Made by a program: the position numbers and the translations under genes. Positions 1 through 7,213 of a DNA stretch of 17,595 bases are shown one piece after another. The notes beneath the pieces are model-generated. The model ran no database searches, was not told the origin of the DNA, and saw nothing but the letters and a program-made list of their open reading frames with translations. The stretch covers positions 1-17,595 of the forward strand of contig CAKRJT010000044.1 of NCBI GenBank assembly GCA_934351925.1. The letters run 5' to 3'. The stretch is from an uncultured Lachnospiraceae bacterium. Lineage in GTDB: Bacteria; Bacillota; Clostridia; Lachnospirales; Lachnospiraceae. Every line of letters begins with the position of its first letter. Positions within the stretch are counted from its first letter, which is position 1.

Positions 1-25
1 GTCTTGTGGACCGGACCCATTTTTT

Positions 26-78
26 GTAGTAGGGGGGATTCTTTTCCTACTGCGAAAATAATTCGCATGTATACATGC
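26..78. promoter_or_regulatory. overlapping inverted repeats upstream of pgk
   Basis: Three dyads follow one another in the pgk leader. The first is a 12-pair stem (26-37 with 42-53, five of the pairs G-T, loop ATTC). The second is TGCGAA (51-56) with TTCGCA (62-67). The third is a perfect 14-bp palindrome GCATGTATACATGC (65-78). Neighbouring dyads share bases, so as RNA they would be mutually exclusive; as DNA the palindrome could be a repressor operator. The pgk ribosome-binding site GGAGG (92-96) follows. The gene upstream lies outside the window. The symmetry is seen directly; any regulatory role is inference. Confidence 0.4.
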
Positions 79-103
79 AATCATAAAAAACGGAGGCGTT
101 ACC

Positions 104-1324
104 ATGTTAAATAAGAAGACAGTTGATGATATCAATGTAAAGGGCAAGAGAGTACTTGTTCGTTGTGATTTCAACGTACCTTTAAAGAATGGCGAGATTA
201 CAGACGAGACCCGTATCGTTGCAGCTCTCCCTACAATCAATAAGTTAATAAACGAGGGTGCTAAGGTTATCCTCTGCTCACATCTTGGAAAGGTTAAGAA
301 TGGCCCTAATGAGGGTGAGTCACTTGCTCCTGTAGCTAAGAGACTTTCCGAGAAGCTTGGCAAGGAGGTTGTATTCGTAGCTGATTACAATGTAACAGGT
401 GAGGCTGCTACAGCCGCTGTTGCAGCTATGAAGGAGGGAGACGTAGTTCTTCTTCAGAATACACGTTTCAGAGGCGCTGAGGAGACTAAGAACGGTGAGC
501 AGTTCTCCAAGGAGTTAGCTGATCTTGCAGACTCATATGTATGTGATGCTTTCGGTTCTTCACACAGAGCACATGCTTCTGTTGCAGGTGTTACTAAGTT
601 CATCAAGGAGAAGGGCGGAGATAATGCAGTCGGCTACCTTATGCAGAAGGAGATCGACTTCCTTGGAAATGCAGTTAACAACCCTGTTCGTCCATTCGTA
701 GCTATCCTCGGCGGTGCTAAGGTTGCAGATAAGCTCAACGTAATCAACAACCTTCTTGAGAAGTGCGATACACTCATCATTGGTGGTGGTATGGCATTCA
801 CATTCTTAAAGGCTAAGGGCTATGAGATTGGTAAGTCACTTGTAGATGACGAGAAGATTGAGTATTGCAAGGAGATGATGGACAAGGCTGAGAAGCTTGG
901 CAAGAAGCTCCTTCTTCCTATCGATACAACTGTTGCAGCAGGCTTCCCTGATCCAATCGATGCTCCAATCGATGTAAAGGTAGTAGATGCAGACAAGATT
1001 CCTGCTGATATGGAAGGTCTTGATATCGGTACTAAGACACAGGCTCTCTTCGCTGAGGCTGTTAAGTCTGCTAAGACAGTTGTATGGAACGGACCTATGG
1101 GTGTATTCGAGAACCCAACTCTTGCAAAGGGTACAATCGCTGTAGCTAAGGCTCTTGCTGAGACAGAGGCTACAACTATCATCGGCGGCGGTGACAGTGC
1201 AGCAGCAGTTAACCAGTTAGGCTTCGCTGATAAGATGAGCCATATTTCAACAGGCGGCGGCGCTTCCCTTGAGTTCTTAGAGGGCAAGGAGCTTCCTGGC
1301 GTTATGGCAGCCGACGATAAGTAA
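104..1324 (+). CDS. pgk: phosphoglycerate kinase
   Basis: Cytosolic glycolytic enzyme that transfers the phosphate of 1,3-bisphosphoglycerate to ADP, giving ATP and 3-phosphoglycerate. The 406-residue length is normal for bacterial PGK. Visible motifs are RVLVRCDFNVPL (residues 16-27, with substrate-binding Asp22 and Asn24), the DETR motif (Arg37), CSHLGK (58-63), the NTRF loop, AILGGAKVADK in the hinge and nucleotide region, WNGPMGVFE, and the C-terminal IIGGGDSAAAV loop near 358-368. The SHLGR arginine found in many PGKs is lysine here, which I recall as common in clostridial enzymes, so it is not evidence of a defect. The start is fixed by GGAGG at 92-96, seven bases before the ATG. tpiA lies 172 bases downstream with no terminator recognised between, so co-transcription is likely. 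Confidence 0.98.
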   Translation: MLNKKTVDDINVKGKRVLVRCDFNVPLKNGEITDETRIVAALPTINKLINEGAKVILCSHLGKVKNGPNEGESLAPVAKRLSEKLGKEVVFVADYNVTGEAATAAVAAMKEGDVVLLQNTRFRGAEETKNGEQFSKELADLADSYVCDAFGSSHRAHASVAGVTKFIKEKGGDNAVGYLMQKEIDFLGNAVNNPVRPFVAILGGAKVADKLNVINNLLEKCDTLIIGGGMAFTFLKAKGYEIGKSLVDDEKIEYCKEMMDKAEKLGKKLLLPIDTTVAAGFPDPIDAPIDVKVVDADKIPADMEGLDIGTKTQALFAEAVKSAKTVVWNGPMGVFENPTLAKGTIAVAKALAETEATTIIGGGDSAAAVNQLGFADKMSHISTGGGASLEFLEGKELPGVMAADDK

Positions 1325-1371
1325 GCTGATCGGATTGGTGCCAATATTATAATTTATAGTATGAATTCATT

Positions 1372-1473
1372 ATATGATGCCATAATCAGAGCTGCCCGAT
1401 ATGAGAAAGTGATTTTTCATATTTGTAGAACGGCTGGAGCCGCCTGCTTCGGAGCAGCTCGCAGGCATCATAT
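1372..1473 (+). other. structured RNA-like element between pgk and tpiA (three-way junction)
   Basis: The spacer folds by exact complementarity. P1 is a perfect 10-bp helix, ATATGATGCC (1372-1381) with GGCATCATAT (1464-1473). An asymmetric internal loop (1382-1388 and 1461-1463) follows. P2 is ten pairs, 1389-1398 with 1450-1460, with one bulged A at 1453. P3 stacks directly on it: ten pairs, 1399-1408 with 1413-1422, closed by a GTGA (GNRA-type) tetraloop. P4 is CGGC/GCCG (1431-1434, 1439-1442) with loop TGGA. Linkers 1423-1430 and 1443-1449 complete a three-way junction. There is no T-tract, so it is not a terminator, and it ends about 14 bases before the tpiA ribosome-binding site. It matches no riboswitch class that I recognise. 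Alternatives are an mRNA processing or stability element or a dispersed repeat. Confidence 0.5.
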
Positions 1474-1496
1474 TTTCGTGCAGAATGGAGAAGAGT

Positions 1497-2243
1497 ATGC
1501 GTAAGAAGATTGTAGCCGGAAACTGGAAAATGAACATGACTCCAAGCCAGGCAGTAGCTTTGGTGGAGGAGCTTAAGCCATTGGTTGTATCCGATGATGT
1601 GGAGGTAGTATACTGTGTACCTGCTATCGACATCGTTCCTGTAGTTAATGCTGTTAAGGGAACTAACGTAGCAGTAGGTGCTGAGAATATGTACTTCGAG
1701 ACAAAGGGTGCTTACACAGGTGAGATTTCAGCGGATATGCTTGTTGATGCAGGAGTTAAGTATGTTATCATCGGACATTCAGAGAGAAGAGACTACTTCA
1801 AGGAGGATGATGTTCTCCTCAACAAGAAGGTTAAGAAGGCTATCGAAGCAGGCCTTACGCCGATTCTCTGCTGTGGTGAGACCTTAGAGCAGAGAGAGCT
1901 TGGTGTCACACTTGACTGGATAAGACTTCAGATTAAGTCCGACCTTGCAGGTGTTGCAGCAGCAGATGTCGCTAACCTTGTAATCGCTTATGAGCCGATC
2001 TGGGCTATCGGAACAGGCAAGACAGCTACATCAGACCAGGCACAGGAGGTATGTAAGGCTATCCGTGACTGTGTCCGTGAGATGTATGATGATGCTACGG
2101 CAGAGTCAGTCCGCATTCAGTACGGCGGTTCCGTAAATGCAGGAAATGCAGCAGAGCTTTTTGCTAAGCCTGACATTGACGGCGGTCTTGTCGGCGGTGC
2201 AAGCTTGAAGGCTGACTTTGGCAAGATTGTAAATTACAAATAA
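1497..2243 (+). CDS. tpiA: triosephosphate isomerase
   Basis: Interconverts dihydroxyacetone phosphate and glyceraldehyde 3-phosphate in glycolysis and works as a cytosolic dimer. The 248 residues show the full TIM-barrel signature: AGNWKMN at 7-13 with catalytic Lys11, IIGHSERR with catalytic His94, AYEPIWAIGTGK with catalytic Glu166 followed by the flexible loop 6, and phosphate-binding YGGSV and GGLVGGAS near the C terminus. An in-frame ATG lies 12 bases upstream (1485), but the later ATG is preferred: GGAG at 1487-1490 then sits at ribosome-binding distance, and the family start is M(R)KKIVAGNWKMN. It follows pgk in the same direction and is followed by a terminator. Confidence 0.97.
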   Translation: MRKKIVAGNWKMNMTPSQAVALVEELKPLVVSDDVEVVYCVPAIDIVPVVNAVKGTNVAVGAENMYFETKGAYTGEISADMLVDAGVKYVIIGHSERRDYFKEDDVLLNKKVKKAIEAGLTPILCCGETLEQRELGVTLDWIRLQIKSDLAGVAAADVANLVIAYEPIWAIGTGKTATSDQAQEVCKAIRDCVREMYDDATAESVRIQYGGSVNAGNAAELFAKPDIDGGLVGGASLKADFGKIVNYK

Positions 2244-2291
2244 TGTGAGCTTTCTCTGGGAACATAAATAGATTTCCTGAGGAGATGGAAG

Positions 2292-2328
2292 GAACCGGAT
2301 TTGCGGGATAGCATGTCCGGTTCTTTTT
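2292..2328 (+). terminator. rho-independent terminator after tpiA
   Basis: GAACCGGA (2292-2299) pairs perfectly with TCCGGTTC (2316-2323) and is followed at once by five T residues. It probably ends the pgk-tpiA transcript. Confidence 0.85.
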
Positions 2329-2340
2329 GGTTTAGTTATG

Positions 2341-2650
2341 AAGATTCGGGTGTCAAAACATGCCAATTTAATATTTGAGTGTATAACGTATTATATTTAT
2401 ACATATCAGCTCCGTTGTCCGAAGCAAGATGTTCTAAGAACTCTGATAGAGGTATTCTATACGTTCGCCACCGAAGCAAAGCATACATCCGTGTATGCAT
2501 TGCTTCTAAAGCAGCATCCGTGCTGCTTTTGGCTAGATATATAGCAGAGTTCTAAGAACATCTAAGCTTCTCCCAAAAGTCATGATATGTATAAATATAA
2601 TACGTTATACACAGCTAGTTATATATAGCATGCTTTGACACCCGAATCTT
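2341..2650. mobile_element. 310-bp palindromic MITE-like element
   Basis: The element is a long palindrome whose paired segments share one centre (paired coordinates sum to 4991). Terminal repeats 2341-2363 and 2628-2650 match at 22 of 23 positions, beginning AAGATTCGGGTGTCAAA. The next arm, 2379-2408 with 2583-2612, is perfect over 30 bp. The arm 2428-2446 with 2545-2563 matches at 18 of 19. The core holds two further hairpins: 2473-2487 with 2492-2506 (14 of 15 pairs) and 2508-2516 with 2521-2529 (9 of 9), both with a TCCG loop. ATG flanks both ends (2338-2340 and 2651-2653), consistent with a 3-bp target duplication. No credible coding region is present, so a parent transposase would have to act in trans. 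The family is unrecognised. It fills most of the 2329-2772 gap. Confidence 0.65.
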
Positions 2651-2673
2651 ATGAACAAAAAATTTATTATTAA

Positions 2674-2701
2674 TGCAACAAAACTTAATTTTCTCCGAGT
2701 A
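2674..2701 (+). promoter_or_regulatory. candidate ECF-type promoter of the sigma-factor gene
   Basis: TGCAAC (2674-2679), then 16 bases, then CGAGTA (2696-2701). ECF sigma factors often use a -35 containing AAC and a -10 beginning CG, and often transcribe their own gene. No good sigma-A promoter is visible between the palindromic element and the sigma gene. The match is short, so this is a hypothesis. Confidence 0.3.
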
Positions 2702-2772
2702 GATAGGTGAAGGACACATTGGTTGCTTCTGATTCGCAATCAACTGTAGGAGCCTTTGAGGGAGGTGAACGG

Positions 2773-3327
2773 ATGGAGGATAATAACATTGTTGAATTAT
2801 TTTGGCGCAGGAGCGAGAGCGCAATCGCTGAAACCGAACTGAAATATGGGAAGTATCTGCACAGCATTTCGTACCGGATTCTGACGGATACGGAGGATGC
2901 AAGGGAGTGTGTCAATGATACCTACAATGATGCATGGCAGTCGATGCCACCTCATCGCCCTCTGGTTCTTTCCACCTTTTTGGGGAAGATTACACGCCGC
3001 ATATCTATCGACAGATGGAGAATGAGAAACACCCAAAAGCGTGGCGGTGGCGAGATAGTTCTTGTTCTGGATGAACTGGAGGACTGCGTTTCGGGTTCTG
3101 ACAGCGTAGAGGGGGAGATGGAGCGCAGGGAGCTGGCGGAGCTGCTAAATTCATTTTTGGGGACATTGACAGACTTAGAGCGCAGGGTATTTCTTTGCAG
3201 GTACTGGTATATGGATTCGATTCAGACTATTGCGAAGCAGTTTGGCTTTTCACAGAGTAAGGTCACATCTATGCTGCATAGGACGAGAGGAAAATTGAGG
3301 ACTATGCTTGAAAAGGAGGGCTATTGA
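2773..3327 (+). CDS. ECF-like sigma-70 family RNA polymerase sigma factor
   Basis: A 184-residue sigma factor with only regions 2 and 4, the ECF layout. Region 2 runs over about residues 20-80: a core-binding stretch around YLHSISYRILTD, the acidic DARECVNDTYNDAWQ helix typical of region 2.2, and ITRRISIDRWR typical of 2.3/2.4. Region 4 starts at LTDLERRVFLCRYW and contains the helix-turn-helix SIQTIAKQFGFSQSKVTSMLHR. An in-frame upstream start at 2707 is possible, but ATG 2773 is chosen because GGAGGTG (2761-2767) lies five bases before it and the family begins near this point. The stop codon shares one base with the start of the downstream membrane protein, so the two are translationally coupled. 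A sigma/anti-sigma pair is inferred; the signal sensed is unknown. Confidence 0.85.
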   Translation: MEDNNIVELFWRRSESAIAETELKYGKYLHSISYRILTDTEDARECVNDTYNDAWQSMPPHRPLVLSTFLGKITRRISIDRWRMRNTQKRGGGEIVLVLDELEDCVSGSDSVEGEMERRELAELLNSFLGTLTDLERRVFLCRYWYMDSIQTIAKQFGFSQSKVTSMLHRTRGKLRTMLEKEGY

Positions 3328-4970
3328 TGAAATCCAACGATTTACTTGACGCTATCGGTGAAGTGTCTGATGAGTATGTTGCAGACGCGGAAAATGTAAA
3401 GAAAAGGAGAATGCCGCGGTGGGCAAGATGGTTCTGCACGGCAGCAGCGTGCCTTGCCGCTGTGGCAGGGATTGGAGGTGTGCTGTTAATAAGAGGCGGC
3501 ATGGACGGTGGCTCTGCCGGAGGCTCGGGTCATGCGGGCGGCAGCAGCTTCATGCACTATGCAGGTCCGGTATTTCCGATGACCTTGCTTGAGAGTAACC
3601 CGGAGATTTCTGCTGAGCGCGATATCACGATGGATTTTGCGCCATGGGTTCCGGTATGGGTTTCCAATGAGGAGGAAGCAGCTTCATATCCATTAGAGAG
3701 CGACAGGCAGGAGATTCTGGATAACTATAACGAATGGTATCCGGAAGGCGGATATTATCGGTACTCAGGCAATATTATAGTGAAGGATTCATATATCCTG
3801 GAAAACACAAGTGCACAGAATCAGACAGTTCATGTGCTCTACCCATTTGTTTCCAGCCTGAAGGATCTGGATAATAATATTCCGTCACTGACCGTGAATG
3901 GAGAGGCGCTTGAGACAACGCTTCATGCGGGCAGCTATGCAGGAGACTTTGAGGGCGCATGGGGCGGCAGCTCAAAAGAGTTAAAAGAAGGGAGCGTGAA
4001 TCTGTCATATATTGAGAACTGGGAAGGCTACAGAAGCCTTCTTTCGGATGGAACTTATATGGACAGGGCATTGGGAGATTTTGTAAATCTCAGCGATATT
4101 CCTGTGACAGTTTATGAGTTTAGCGATGCATGGGGGACACCGAAGGATGATAAGGCGGGGATTACGAATCCTACTATCCGCGTTATGTTTGACCTTGACT
4201 ATGAAAAGACTCAGGTATTGTCCTATGGTTTTAACGGAAGCCTATGGGACGGAGAGAATGGTATTATGGGGAAAGAATTTTCCATACGCCGACAGGGAGA
4301 ATCAGGCTATGGAAGTCCGTATTATATCATTGTTGTCGGAGAGGATATACAGAATGTCGAATATGAAGGATATGTAACCGGCGGCTGGAATACGGAGAAA
4401 ACAATCGATGCCGGCATGACGATTTCAAGAAGGGAGTCGAATCTGGAGGAGGCACTGAGAGCGGTTGCGGAGTCCGGATACCGGACTGCTTTTGAGATGG
4501 GATACTTCGAGAGCGATTACGATTATGGATTTGAATTGTATTTTGGCTTGTTAAAGGAGCATTTGATGGCATACAGTTCACTCTCCGGGAACGGAGTGCA
4601 GCGCTATGAGGATGGTGCGATTGAAAATATGGATGTGATTGGTGTGTCGCGCGTGTTCTGGCTGGAGGCGGAGGTCACAATTCCTGCCGGCAGCTATGCC
4701 ACGGTTGAAGCAGTGTCCGAGAAAGAACCGAGCTATGATTTCTATTGTTCAAATACGGCGAACAGGAGGATTAGCGGATATGATATGGTGACAGGGCTTG
4801 GAAGCAATCTGATATTTACGGAGCAGACAGCGAGATTAGAGGACAGAGGACGGATTGAGATTGTACGGCAGAATTTTGGGTTCGATATCGAAAACGGAGT
4901 TAATGAAGTGGAGCTTGACATGGAGGAGCCACATTACTATTTGGAAGTCAGGCCCGCAGCCGCGGAATAA
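3327..4970 (+). CDS. single-pass membrane protein, putative anti-sigma factor with large ectodomain
   Basis: A 547-residue protein. The start at ATG 3327 is set by the TGATG overlap with the sigma gene and by AAGGAGG (3313-3319). The N terminus is short and cytoplasmic (MKSNDLLDAIGEVSDEYV, then a basic KKRRMPRWAR). One hydrophobic segment follows at about residues 36-55, then a Gly/Ser-rich linker (58-74), then about 470 residues predicted to be outside the cell. The cytoplasmic leader resembles membrane proteins encoded beside clostridial sigma factors, which supports an anti-sigma role; no zinc-binding HxxxCxxC motif is present. The ectodomain is rich in Tyr, Gly, Glu and Asp and matches no domain I recognise. 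The coupling to the sigma gene suggests it holds the sigma factor at the membrane until an external signal arrives; this is inference. Confidence 0.65.
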   Translation: MKSNDLLDAIGEVSDEYVADAENVKKRRMPRWARWFCTAAACLAAVAGIGGVLLIRGGMDGGSAGGSGHAGGSSFMHYAGPVFPMTLLESNPEISAERDITMDFAPWVPVWVSNEEEAASYPLESDRQEILDNYNEWYPEGGYYRYSGNIIVKDSYILENTSAQNQTVHVLYPFVSSLKDLDNNIPSLTVNGEALETTLHAGSYAGDFEGAWGGSSKELKEGSVNLSYIENWEGYRSLLSDGTYMDRALGDFVNLSDIPVTVYEFSDAWGTPKDDKAGITNPTIRVMFDLDYEKTQVLSYGFNGSLWDGENGIMGKEFSIRRQGESGYGSPYYIIVVGEDIQNVEYEGYVTGGWNTEKTIDAGMTISRRESNLEEALRAVAESGYRTAFEMGYFESDYDYGFELYFGLLKEHLMAYSSLSGNGVQRYEDGAIENMDVIGVSRVFWLEAEVTIPAGSYATVEAVSEKEPSYDFYCSNTANRRISGYDMVTGLGSNLIFTEQTARLEDRGRIEIVRQNFGFDIENGVNEVELDMEEPHYYLEVRPAAAE

Positions 4971-4985
4971 GGGCTTGTGTTTAGA

Positions 4986-5048
4986 AGTTTGAAAGAAAAA
5001 CTTTCAAACTACTTATTGGTGGCAGTACTGCAAGCTATGCTTGCAGTA
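4986..5048. repeat. two perfect 10-bp hairpins after the sigma operon
   Basis: AGTTTGAAAG (4986-4995) pairs perfectly with CTTTCAAACT (5001-5010) across five A residues. TACTGCAAGC (5026-5035) pairs perfectly with GCTTGCAGTA (5039-5048) across TAT. Neither has a T-tract on the + strand; a proper terminator follows 34 bases later. They may protect the 3' end of the message. Confidence 0.5.
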
Positions 5049-5081
5049 TGCACGGGTATAAAAATGAAAATGTAAAAGAAG

Positions 5082-5114
5082 ATAGGGCAGCCTGCAGCCC
5101 TATTTTTCTTTTTA
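5082..5114 (+). terminator. rho-independent terminator of the sigma/membrane-protein operon
   Basis: ATAGGGC (5082-5088) pairs with GCCCTAT (5097-5103) around an eight-base loop, followed by TTTTTCTTTTT. The remaining part of the gap, up to the promoter at 5216, is A+T-rich; I see only a small CTGTGA/TCACAG hairpin (5128-5142) in it. Confidence 0.85.
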
Positions 5115-5215
5115 ATACATGGGAAGGCTGTGAGCTTCACAGTGTCTTATATTTTTCAGATTAATTTTGATTTGAATATAGGAAAAAACTATAACAAACT
5201 CTAGGTAAAACATAT

Positions 5216-5244
5216 TTGCATTTTTGTGACGGGGCATGTATAAT
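5216..5244 (+). promoter_or_regulatory. sigma-A promoter of the metNIQ operon
   Basis: -35 TTGCAT (5216-5221), a 17-base spacer, and a consensus -10 TATAAT (5239-5244). Predicted transcription start is near 5251, giving a leader of about 137 nt before metN. Confidence 0.75.
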
Positions 5245-5251
5245 CGCTTTT

Positions 5252-5334
5252 ACAGTCAGAGGATAATCATATTAAAGAAGTGGGAATTGACTGTGAAAGG
5301 CTTGCACAATCAGTAGGTAAGAAATAGGATTGTG
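5252..5334 (+). promoter_or_regulatory. structured metN leader, not an S-box or T-box
   Basis: Two stems lie in the leader: ACAGTCA (5252-5258) with TGACTGT (5288-5294), and CACAATC (5305-5311) with GATTGTG (5328-5334). I looked for the conserved parts of the SAM-I (S-box) riboswitch and for the T-box AGGGTGG sequence and found neither. No terminator hairpin stands before metN. Any regulatory role is unproven. Confidence 0.3.
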
Positions 5335-5387
5335 AATATATGTTAGACAAGCTGATATAAATAAAAGAATTGGAAAGCGATGATTTT

Positions 5388-6452
5388 ATGATAGAAATTA
5401 AGAATCTTAACAAAACCTATCATCTGAAATCCGGTGATGTCGAGGCGGCGAAGAACGTCTCGCTCACGATTGAGGATGGTGAGATATACGGAATTATAGG
5501 TTATTCAGGTGCGGGCAAGTCAACGCTTGTTCGCTGTATCAATCTTCTTGAGGTTCCTGATTCCGGAGAGATTACCGTGAACGGTGTGCAGCTCACAAGA
5601 ATGGAGAACACGCCGAAGGGAGAAGTATTAAAGAGGGTAAGTGACAAGGAACTTAACAAGGCAAGGCACGGAATAGGAATGATATTCCAGCATTTCAACC
5701 TTCTTGACAGAAGCACGGTATTTGATAATATAGCCTATCCGCTCAAGTATTCAGGCAAGAGCAGGCAGGAGATAAGGGAGAGAGTGCATGAGCTTTTGGA
5801 GCTTGTCGACTTAAAGGACAAGGAGAATGTGTATCCCTCACAGCTATCCGGAGGACAGAAGCAGAGAGTTGCCATTGCAAGAGCACTTGCAAACAATCCG
5901 GGAGTACTTTTGTCAGATGAGGCGACGAGTGCACTTGACCCGGAAGCCACGGAGGCGATACTTAATCTCCTAAAGAAGCTTAACAGGCAGCTCGGACTCA
6001 CGATTGTTCTCATAACACATGAGATGACCGTAATCAAGTCGATATGCAGCAGGGTTGCGGTTATGGAGAACGGAGAGGTTGTTGAGCAGGGAGATGTGTA
6101 TGATATATTTGCACATCCTAAGCAGCCGATAACGAAGAAATTCATCAACACGGTATCAAATCTCTCTAAGATTAACAGGATGATTGCCGAGAATGTGCCG
6201 CTGGTGCAGCTCTCCGGGAATGATAAGCTTGTAAAGCTGATATTTGAAAATGACTGTACGGGTGAGGCTGTTATTTCGGATATTTCCAAGAGGTTTGACA
6301 TCAAGGTGAATATTGTCCTTGCAAATGTTGAGATGATTGGAGACAGACCGCTTGGAGGAATAATCGTCATATTAAAGGGAAGCGATAAAGCACTCGCTGA
6401 TACATTTGAGTATCTTAAAGAGATAAAGGTAGGAACGGAGGTATTAGCATGA
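5388..6452 (+). CDS. metN: methionine ABC transporter ATP-binding protein
   Basis: ATPase subunit of the MetNIQ importer, acting as a dimer on the cytoplasmic face. Of 354 residues, about 1-245 form the ABC domain: Walker A GYSGAGKST (38-46), Q-loop Gln101, signature LSGGQ (153-157), Walker B GVLLSDEAT (172-180) with catalytic Glu178, and the switch histidine in LITHEM (211). The last 80 or so residues look like the NIL regulatory domain, which in MetN binds methionine and inhibits transport when the internal pool is high; its presence supports methionine as substrate. A TTG start 18 bases upstream (5370) is possible, but ATG 5388 starts the conserved MIEIKNL sequence. The ribosome-binding site is weak (GGAAAG, 5372-5377). 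The stop overlaps metI by four bases (ATGA). Confidence 0.95.
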   Translation: MIEIKNLNKTYHLKSGDVEAAKNVSLTIEDGEIYGIIGYSGAGKSTLVRCINLLEVPDSGEITVNGVQLTRMENTPKGEVLKRVSDKELNKARHGIGMIFQHFNLLDRSTVFDNIAYPLKYSGKSRQEIRERVHELLELVDLKDKENVYPSQLSGGQKQRVAIARALANNPGVLLSDEATSALDPEATEAILNLLKKLNRQLGLTIVLITHEMTVIKSICSRVAVMENGEVVEQGDVYDIFAHPKQPITKKFINTVSNLSKINRMIAENVPLVQLSGNDKLVKLIFENDCTGEAVISDISKRFDIKVNIVLANVEMIGDRPLGGIIVILKGSDKALADTFEYLKEIKVGTEVLA

Positions 6453-7156
6453 GCGTTTTTTTTGAAAAAATAATGCCTAATGTCGTGGCGTACTGGGACA
6501 GATTTACGACGAGCTGCGGGCAGACCTTACAGATGTTCGCGATAGCCGGTATATTCACGTTTATATTCGGGCTTGCTTTTGGAGTGGTTCTCACAGTCAC
6601 AAAGAGAGGTGGAATAAGACAGAACCTTGTAATATATTACATTGTTGATATTTTTACCAATGTGTTCAGGTCGATACCTTTTATAATCCTGTTGATATTC
6701 CTTATACCGTTTACAAGAGCGCTTGTGGGAACGGCAATCGGAGTTAAGGGAGCGGTTGTTCCGCTTATATTCGGTGCGGTTCCGTTTTTTACAAGACAGG
6801 TTGAGACTGCACTTGCCAATGTATCCTATGGCAAGATTGAGGCAGCAAGAAGCATGGGAAGCAATACATTCGGACTTATATTCAGAATATATCTCCACGA
6901 GGCGGTTCCGGAGCTTATCCGTGTGACAACAATAACCGCGATAAGCCTTGTCGGTCTTACGACAATGGCGGGTGCCGTGGGTGCAGGCGGAATAGGAAGC
7001 TTTGCAATCAATTATGGTCAGAACCTCAATCATCAGGACATTGTAAATGTGTGCGTTGTTTTACTCCTTGCATTCGTGTGTGTCCTTCAGACATTAGGTA
7101 ATTTCTTCTCTAAGAAGACAACCAATAGAGAGCTGATTACAAAGGGAGAAAAATAG
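6449..7156 (+). CDS. metI: methionine ABC transporter permease
   Basis: Membrane subunit of the MetNIQ importer, 235 residues, normal for MetI. Five hydrophobic segments are visible at roughly 23-47, 60-80, 95-115, 157-182 and 200-222, matching the five-helix fold of MetI. The EAA coupling loop that docks on MetN is seen as EAARSMGSNTFGLIFRIYLHEA at about 131-152. FRSIPFIILL in the second segment and GAGGIGSFAINYG after the fourth are characteristic of MetI. Translation is coupled to metN by an ATGA overlap. The next gene, metQ, follows after a 57-base spacer with two hairpins. Confidence 0.95.
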   Translation: MSVFFEKIMPNVVAYWDRFTTSCGQTLQMFAIAGIFTFIFGLAFGVVLTVTKRGGIRQNLVIYYIVDIFTNVFRSIPFIILLIFLIPFTRALVGTAIGVKGAVVPLIFGAVPFFTRQVETALANVSYGKIEAARSMGSNTFGLIFRIYLHEAVPELIRVTTITAISLVGLTTMAGAVGAGGIGSFAINYGQNLNHQDIVNVCVVLLLAFVCVLQTLGNFFSKKTTNRELITKGEK

Positions 7157-7197
7157 GAGGATTTTCTCCCCAAAAAACAGCACAGATTAAGCTGTGC
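7144..7197 (+). other. paired hairpins between metI and metQ
   Basis: GGGAGAAAA (7144-7152) pairs with TTTTCTCCC (7162-7170), a stem that spans the metI stop codon. GCACAG (7180-7185) pairs with CTGTGC (7192-7197). There is no T-tract, so these are not typical terminators. In importer operons such hairpins can mark RNA processing that leaves more binding-protein mRNA; here that is inference. Confidence 0.45.
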
Positions 7198-7213
7198 GGA
7201 AAAGAGGAAAAGT

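Noticed and set aside
820..1344. Long open frames on the - strand opposite pgk, metN, gpmI and others
   Set aside because: They mirror the codon structure of well-supported + strand genes and lack ribosome-binding sites or recognisable motifs.
1485..1496. Upstream ATG for tpiA
   Set aside because: The bases at this ATG form the ribosome-binding site for ATG 1497, which matches the family start.
2338..2544. 68-residue open frame inside the palindromic element
   Set aside because: It is generated by the inverted repeats (a matching reading appears on the other strand), has no ribosome-binding site and no recognisable composition.
5257..5328. Open reading stretch ending KEVGIDCERLAQSVGKK, faintly like a FeoB-type GTPase segment
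   Set aside because: Very short, no start or ribosome-binding site, and it overlaps the metN leader stems; similarity is probably chance.
5245..5387. SAM-I (S-box) riboswitch or T-box in the metN leader
   Set aside because: None of the conserved core sequences of either class can be found, and there is no terminator before metN.
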